Assembly: GCA_011390935.1 (NCBI GenBank)
Contig: JAABRL010000004.1
Span: 124,001 to 188,000, forward strand
From: Gemmatimonas sp.
Lineage (GTDB): Bacteria > Gemmatimonadota > Gemmatimonadetes > Gemmatimonadales > Gemmatimonadaceae
Length of the DNA: 64,000 nucleotides
Direction of reading: 5' to 3'
Numbering within the stretch: position 1 is the stretch's first letter; the number at the start of each line of letters is the position of its first letter. Below, piece after piece: positions 60,104 to 64,000 of the stretch. A program made the position numbers and the translations under genes. Under the pieces are notes generated by a model that was not told the origin of the DNA, did not search any database, and worked only from the letters and a program-made list of their open reading frames with translations.

Positions 60104-60603
60104 GTTCGCTTCTTCGTCGCTCGTCCGCGGCCATTGCCATGGCCACGGTCATCGCGTCGCTGCCCACGCACCTCGAGGCGCAAAGCACGCGTCGCGCGGT
60201 GACGCGCGTGGCCGCCGGCACAGTCGATACCACCACCACGGTCAGCCGCGGCAGCGATACGCTGCCTTCGCTGAACATCGACCGTGAAGTGTTCAGCTAT
60301 CGCGGCCTGAATCGGCGCGATCCGTACGAATCGCTCATGCGTAGCGATGAACTGCGCCCGCTCGTCAGCGATTTGCGCCTGACCGCCGTGGCCTTCGATC
60401 CCAACGGCAAGGGGTCGGTCGCCATCCTGCGCGATGTGGTGTCGCTCAACCAGTACCGCGTTCGCGTTGGACAGACGCTCGGACGCCTGCGTGTCTCCGG
60501 CATTCGCCAGAAGGCCGTGATTTTCTCCATTGACGAGTTCGGATTCAGCCGGCAGGAAACGCTGCCACTGACCAGCGATTCCACCACCACGAGGACGCGA
60601 TGA
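60100..60603 (+). CDS. pilP: Type IV pilus assembly protein PilP
   Basis: A 167-aa periplasmic protein with a signal peptide (cleavage near LEAQST). The C-terminal domain (LVSDLRLTAVAFDPNGKGSVAILRDVVSLNQYRVRVGQTLGRLRV...) is the HR-type beta domain of PilP that binds the N0/N1 region of PilQ. No lipobox is visible, unlike the PilP lipoprotein of Pseudomonas. It is overlapped at both ends by its neighbours (ATGA at each), so it is strictly coupled to pilO and pilQ. Confidence 0.9.
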   Translation: MSSLLRRSSAAIAMATVIASLPTHLEAQSTRRAVTRVAAGTVDTTTTVSRGSDTLPSLNIDREVFSYRGLNRRDPYESLMRSDELRPLVSDLRLTAVAFDPNGKGSVAILRDVVSLNQYRVRVGQTLGRLRVSGIRQKAVIFSIDEFGFSRQETLPLTSDSTTTRTR

Positions 60604-62993
60604 TCGTTCAGTCGACGGCCGCGGTGCTCACCGTGGCCCTGGTGCACGCCGTGGCGGCTGACGCCGCCGTGCGCCCAGAGCCCGGGACCACCACTCCAGC
60701 TCCATCCGCAGTCATCTGGACCCTGCCGGCCATGTCGGCGGCGGCGAACGTCACGGGCGTGTCGCTCGTGGCCGGCGCCGAGGGCGCAGAACTCGTCATC
60801 GGTGTCGATGCCGACGCACGCGTCAGCGACTTCACCCTGTCCAATCCGAACCGCATCGTGCTGGATGTGATCGGCGCCAAGTTGTCCGTCAAGCCGCGTG
60901 CGTACGATCGCGCGGCGCGCGGTGCCATTCAGGATGTGCGCGTGGCGCAGTTCGCCACGGACACGGTGCGCGTCGTGGTCGAAGTGACCAGCCGCCAGCG
61001 CTATGTGGTGCGTCGCGAGGCCAATGAAATCCGCGTCGCCATCGGCGGCGCGGCGCAGTTCGCCCGCTGGGACATGACGCCGAACACCTTCGCGCCCATG
61101 ACGCAGATCGCGGCCGCCGCCGCGCCGACGATCGACGCAGCGGCCGAGACCGTGAACGCTTCGGTGCTTCCGGCCCCGACGGCAACGCTGGCCTCGCAGA
61201 CGATGGGACTGGCCAATGTGCCCGTCGAAGCGCTCACGGCAGCGCCGAACGCGCAGCCGATCGTGGTCGAGCCCGGTGTCGCGCGCATCACGCCGTCGCC
61301 GGTTGTCCAGCCCGCTCGCATCGAGACGCCGGTGGTGCGCGATGAGCGCGCTGGTCTCCTTGAAGCGCCGGCCAGCTCGTTCTCGGCCGTCGACGCCCCG
61401 CAGGCGGTGTCATTGCCCATCACGCCGGTCGCCGCCCCCGTCGCCGCGCCCGCGCGCGCCGTGCGGCAGCAGCCCGCGCAGCAGCCGCGCATCTCGATCA
61501 ACTTCGATGGCACCGACATTCGCGACGTGATCGCGACCTTCGCGACCTTCGCCGGTCGCAGCATTGTCGTGGGCAAGAATGTCACCGGCACCGTCACCGC
61601 CGAAATCCTCGACAAGCCGTGGGACGTGGCGCTGCAGGCCCTCCTGCAGGCGCAGGGACTCGCGGCGACCGAAGATCCGAGCGGCATCATCTCGGTGGAC
61701 AGCTACAGCGCGCTCGCGGCCAATCAGGCGCTCGAGCCCGTGATCACCCAGATCGTGAACGTCAACTATGCCAAGGCCGCGAGCCTCGTGCCCACGGTGC
61801 GCGCACTGCTCGCCCGCGACTGCTCCAACCTCACCACCATGCAGGCCGGTCGTGAGATGGGGGTCGGCATGGGTGCCCCAGGTGCTGGTGGCGGCGCCAT
61901 GGGCGGCGGGCGTCCGGGCGGCGGCAACATGCAGGACAGCCAGGGGTGCGTGCTGCGTGGCTCCGTGAGCGCGGACAGCGCCACGAACAAGCTGATCATC
62001 AGCGAAGTGCCGTCGCGCCTGCCGGAACTGATCAAGCGCCTCCAGGAGCTCGACGTGCGCACGCCGCAGGTCGCCATCAAGGCCAAGATCATCTTCATCA
62101 ATCGCACGGGCATTCAGGACATCGGACTCGCCTACGACCTCGGCACCGGCAGCAAGCAGTTCTTTCAGCAGCTCGTGCCGCGGACCGACCCGAACACGCT
62201 CGTGCCCGTCGACACCGACGGTGACGGGGTGCCCGATTCGCGTGGCGGTGGGACGCCCTTCCAGGGCCCCGCGCGTATTGCGCTCGGTGGCAACGCCATC
62301 TCCGGCATCGCCAACGCCAATAACGCGATCAAGCCGAACGCGCTCAACCTCATCTACTCCACGGCGCTCGGTCGCTACCAGCTGACCGCGTTCCTGAACG
62401 CGCTGCAGACGTCGTCGCTCGCCGATGTGCAGTCCGAGCCGAGCGTCACGATCCTGAACAACCGCACGGCAGAAATCTTCGTGGGTCAGGAAATCCCGAT
62501 CCGTGTGATCGACGCCAGCGCTGGTGGCGGCGGGCAGGGTGGTGGCGGCGGCGGCGGTGGTGGTGGTGGCGCTGGCGGTGGCCAGCTCCAGCCCAACGCC
62601 CAGACCTTCTTCCCGCGCGCCTCCGTGCAGATCAAGGAAGCCGGTATTCGTCTCAGCGTCACGCCGCAGGTCACGAACAACCGCATGGTTGTGCTCAACA
62701 TCAAGGCCGAGAACTCCAATGCGGAAGTCGGGCCGTCCGATGTCGGCATCATCTTCAACCAGCAGCGCGCCGAAAGCCAGGTGCTGGTGGCCGATGGCGA
62801 AGCCGCAGTGATCGGTGGTCTCACGGTGACGGAAGTCTCACGCTTCCGCTCGGGCATCCCGTTCCTCATGGACCTGCCGTTCGCGGGACGTCTCTTCTCG
62901 CAGAACACCACCAACGAGACCAAGCGCGACCTGCTCATCCTGGTCACGCCGCACATCCTCGAGGACGGCACGACGCCGCCTCCGGGCCGCTGA
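60600..62993 (+). CDS. pilQ: Type IV pilus secretin PilQ
   Basis: A 797-aa outer-membrane secretin. Signal peptide, then an AMIN domain (about 40-140) for peptidoglycan binding, a Pro/Ala/Val-rich linker (about 180-290), an N0/STN-type domain (INFDGTDIRDVIATFATFAGRSIVVG), N1/NolW domains (about 365-490) carrying one Gly/Met-rich insertion, and the secretin barrel (about 490-797) with VAIKAKIIFINRTGIQDIG, the VPFLMDLPFAGRLF-type end and a 15-residue polyglycine stretch near residue 645. The ATG at 60600 overlaps the pilP stop. It forms the pilus exit pore. Confidence 0.95.
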   Translation: MIVQSTAAVLTVALVHAVAADAAVRPEPGTTTPAPSAVIWTLPAMSAAANVTGVSLVAGAEGAELVIGVDADARVSDFTLSNPNRIVLDVIGAKLSVKPRAYDRAARGAIQDVRVAQFATDTVRVVVEVTSRQRYVVRREANEIRVAIGGAAQFARWDMTPNTFAPMTQIAAAAAPTIDAAAETVNASVLPAPTATLASQTMGLANVPVEALTAAPNAQPIVVEPGVARITPSPVVQPARIETPVVRDERAGLLEAPASSFSAVDAPQAVSLPITPVAAPVAAPARAVRQQPAQQPRISINFDGTDIRDVIATFATFAGRSIVVGKNVTGTVTAEILDKPWDVALQALLQAQGLAATEDPSGIISVDSYSALAANQALEPVITQIVNVNYAKAASLVPTVRALLARDCSNLTTMQAGREMGVGMGAPGAGGGAMGGGRPGGGNMQDSQGCVLRGSVSADSATNKLIISEVPSRLPELIKRLQELDVRTPQVAIKAKIIFINRTGIQDIGLAYDLGTGSKQFFQQLVPRTDPNTLVPVDTDGDGVPDSRGGGTPFQGPARIALGGNAISGIANANNAIKPNALNLIYSTALGRYQLTAFLNALQTSSLADVQSEPSVTILNNRTAEIFVGQEIPIRVIDASAGGGGQGGGGGGGGGGGAGGGQLQPNAQTFFPRASVQIKEAGIRLSVTPQVTNNRMVVLNIKAENSNAEVGPSDVGIIFNQQRAESQVLVADGEAAVIGGLTVTEVSRFRSGIPFLMDLPFAGRLFSQNTTNETKRDLLILVTPHILEDGTTPPPGR

Positions 62994-63015
62994 CGCCACG
63001 AGGAGCCTTCACATC

Positions 63016-64000
63016 ATGCGTGCAACTCCCATGACCTCCGTCCACGCCATCCGACGGGCCCGCGCGTTCGCGCTGCGAGCCGCCGTGATCGCGATGGCAG
63101 CAGGCGGGCTGGCGGCCTGCAGCGGGGACGAACTGATCGATCCCCCGTTCGCCGACACGGTCAAGCCGCGCGTCACCATGACGCGCGGCAACAACCCGCC
63201 CGATTCGCTGCTGCTCTTCTCCGTCACCGCCAAGGATGACATTGGTCTCAAGGCCATTCGCATCCAGCTCTCCGGCGGCTTCAACGCCACCATCGATACC
63301 ACGTTCAACAGTGCGGTGCAGGAGTTCACGTACAGCGTGACTGCCCGGGTGCCCGCCTCGGCGCCGCTCGGCAGCACCGTGATCGTGAGCTCCATGGCCG
63401 AGGACGGCGCCGGCAACAAGTCGGATACCGCCTCGCTCGTGCTCACGGTCGGCAACCTGGCGCCGCCTTCGGCGGTCATCACCAGCCCGACCGCGGGCAG
63501 TCCCGTGGTGCGCGGCAAGGCCCTCGTGCTCTCGCTCAGTGGCCGAGCCACGTTCCGAGTACGCACCCTTGGCTTCGTGACGTCCGGTGCCTACCTCACG
63601 GCGGATTCCACGGTGTTCGGTGGCATCCTCGCGGACTCGGCGGCGGTGCTCGACACGCTCGTGATTCCGGATAGCGTCTCCGGCACCACCCTCACGGTGA
63701 CACCGTTCATCACGGACTCGCTCAATCAGCGCACACTGGGCATGCCGGTCACATACACGGTGCAGCGGCCGGACCAGGTGGAATCGGTGCCGAAGGTCAC
63801 CACGGGCGCCGCCGCGCGTCTCGAAGTGACCGATACCGTGTTCGTCGAAGCGTCCGACCCCGTGGGCATCACCACGCTCGGCTACGAGATCCGCACCATC
63901 GCCGGTGCGCTCGTGGTGGCCGACTCGGTGCAATCCGACGGTAGCTTCAGTACGCTGGTGCGCACGTTCACCACGCGGATTCCGATCTCCACCTTCCCCA
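63016..64000 (+). CDS. Large Ig-like-repeat lipoprotein, 3' truncated by the window
   Basis: The frame is open from the ATG at 63016 to the window end (328 residues seen). A GAGGAG site precedes the ATG, 20 nt after pilQ. The N-terminus has a lipobox GLAAC (Cys35), so it is a lipoprotein. The visible part consists of beta-rich modules that look like bacterial Ig-like/cadherin-like repeats (VTMTRGNNPPDSLLLFSVTAKDDIGLKAIRIQL, TVGNLAPPSAVITSPTAGSP). Being directly behind the secretin gene it may help assemble or anchor the secretin, or be an adhesin. This is inference. Confidence 0.75.
   Translation, partial: MRATPMTSVHAIRRARAFALRAAVIAMAAGGLAACSGDELIDPPFADTVKPRVTMTRGNNPPDSLLLFSVTAKDDIGLKAIRIQLSGGFNATIDTTFNSAVQEFTYSVTARVPASAPLGSTVIVSSMAEDGAGNKSDTASLVLTVGNLAPPSAVITSPTAGSPVVRGKALVLSLSGRATFRVRTLGFVTSGAYLTADSTVFGGILADSAAVLDTLVIPDSVSGTTLTVTPFITDSLNQRTLGMPVTYTVQRPDQVESVPKVTTGAAARLEVTDTVFVEASDPVGITTLGYEIRTIAGALVVADSVQSDGSFSTLVRTFTTRIPISTFP

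Noticed and set aside
61000-61460. Ala/Val/Pro-rich stretch that might be a separate small gene
   Set aside because: It is in frame with PilQ and forms the linker between its AMIN and N0 domains.

Overview
This is a 64 kb stretch of GC-rich bacterial chromosome with dense coding, short gaps, many ATGA stop/start overlaps and frequent GTG/TTG starts. The gene content (type IV pilus set, TonB receptor, DUF481 barrels, many outer-membrane lipoproteins, many PAS/GAF histidine kinases, one PEP-CTERM protein) indicates a Gram-negative environmental bacterium. The overall style fits Gemmatimonadota (Gemmatimonas-like), but that is inferred from gene style and not from a marker gene. I found no rRNA, tRNA, CRISPR array, insertion sequence, phage or integrase; the window looks like ordinary chromosome.

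Layout. 1-5.0 kb: a 5'-truncated FAD oxidoreductase, argJ and a YidB-family gene, then tandem DUF481 barrel proteins. 5.1-9.2 kb: two convergent PAS/GAF histidine kinases. 9.3-13.9 kb: an orphan winged-helix protein, a sulfide/persulfide detoxification operon (TauE exporter, CstB-like persulfide dioxygenase-rhodanese, ArsR repressor), a glycerol-type aquaporin and a small membrane protein with a pilin-like outer domain. 14-24.5 kb: TonB receptor, an exported TIM-barrel-like protein, signal peptide peptidase SppA, acyl-CoA dehydrogenase, diguanylate cyclase, a lipoprotein of the Rid family and a PEP-CTERM protein. 24.5-33.7 kb: heavy-metal P-type ATPase, histidine kinase, DNA polymerase IV, an RNase-H-like DUF429-type protein, a D-threonine-aldolase-like PLP enzyme divergent from a second Rid protein, a carboxylesterase and Hsp15. 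33.7-37.3 kb: a minus-strand cluster with a CPXCG protein, a CHAD-CYTH protein, a degenerate EAL-HDOD protein and an acidic-tailed protein.

37.5-47 kb: a three-lipoprotein operon starting with an LpoB-like protein. After it comes a type-I-secretion-like tripartite system (ABC transporter, HlyD-like adaptor, TolC-like channel) whose ATPase motifs are degenerate, and an outer-membrane barrel. 47-49.7 kb: a translationally coupled minus-strand trio (CNNM/CorC membrane protein, methyltransferase lipoprotein, ArfB-like peptide-release factor).

49.8-64 kb: a coherent type IV pilus locus. PilS/PilR two-component genes are followed by a sigma-54-type promoter and the major pilin. Then come another histidine kinase, three minor pilins resembling GspI/GspJ/GspK, the alignment complex pilM-pilN-pilO-pilP, the secretin pilQ, and a large lipoprotein that runs off the window. 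The most interesting leads are the ABC system with a degenerate nucleotide-binding domain, the pilin-specific sigma-54 circuit, the ArsR regulator of the sulfur operon with an unusual cysteine pair, and two Rid proteins lacking the catalytic arginine.
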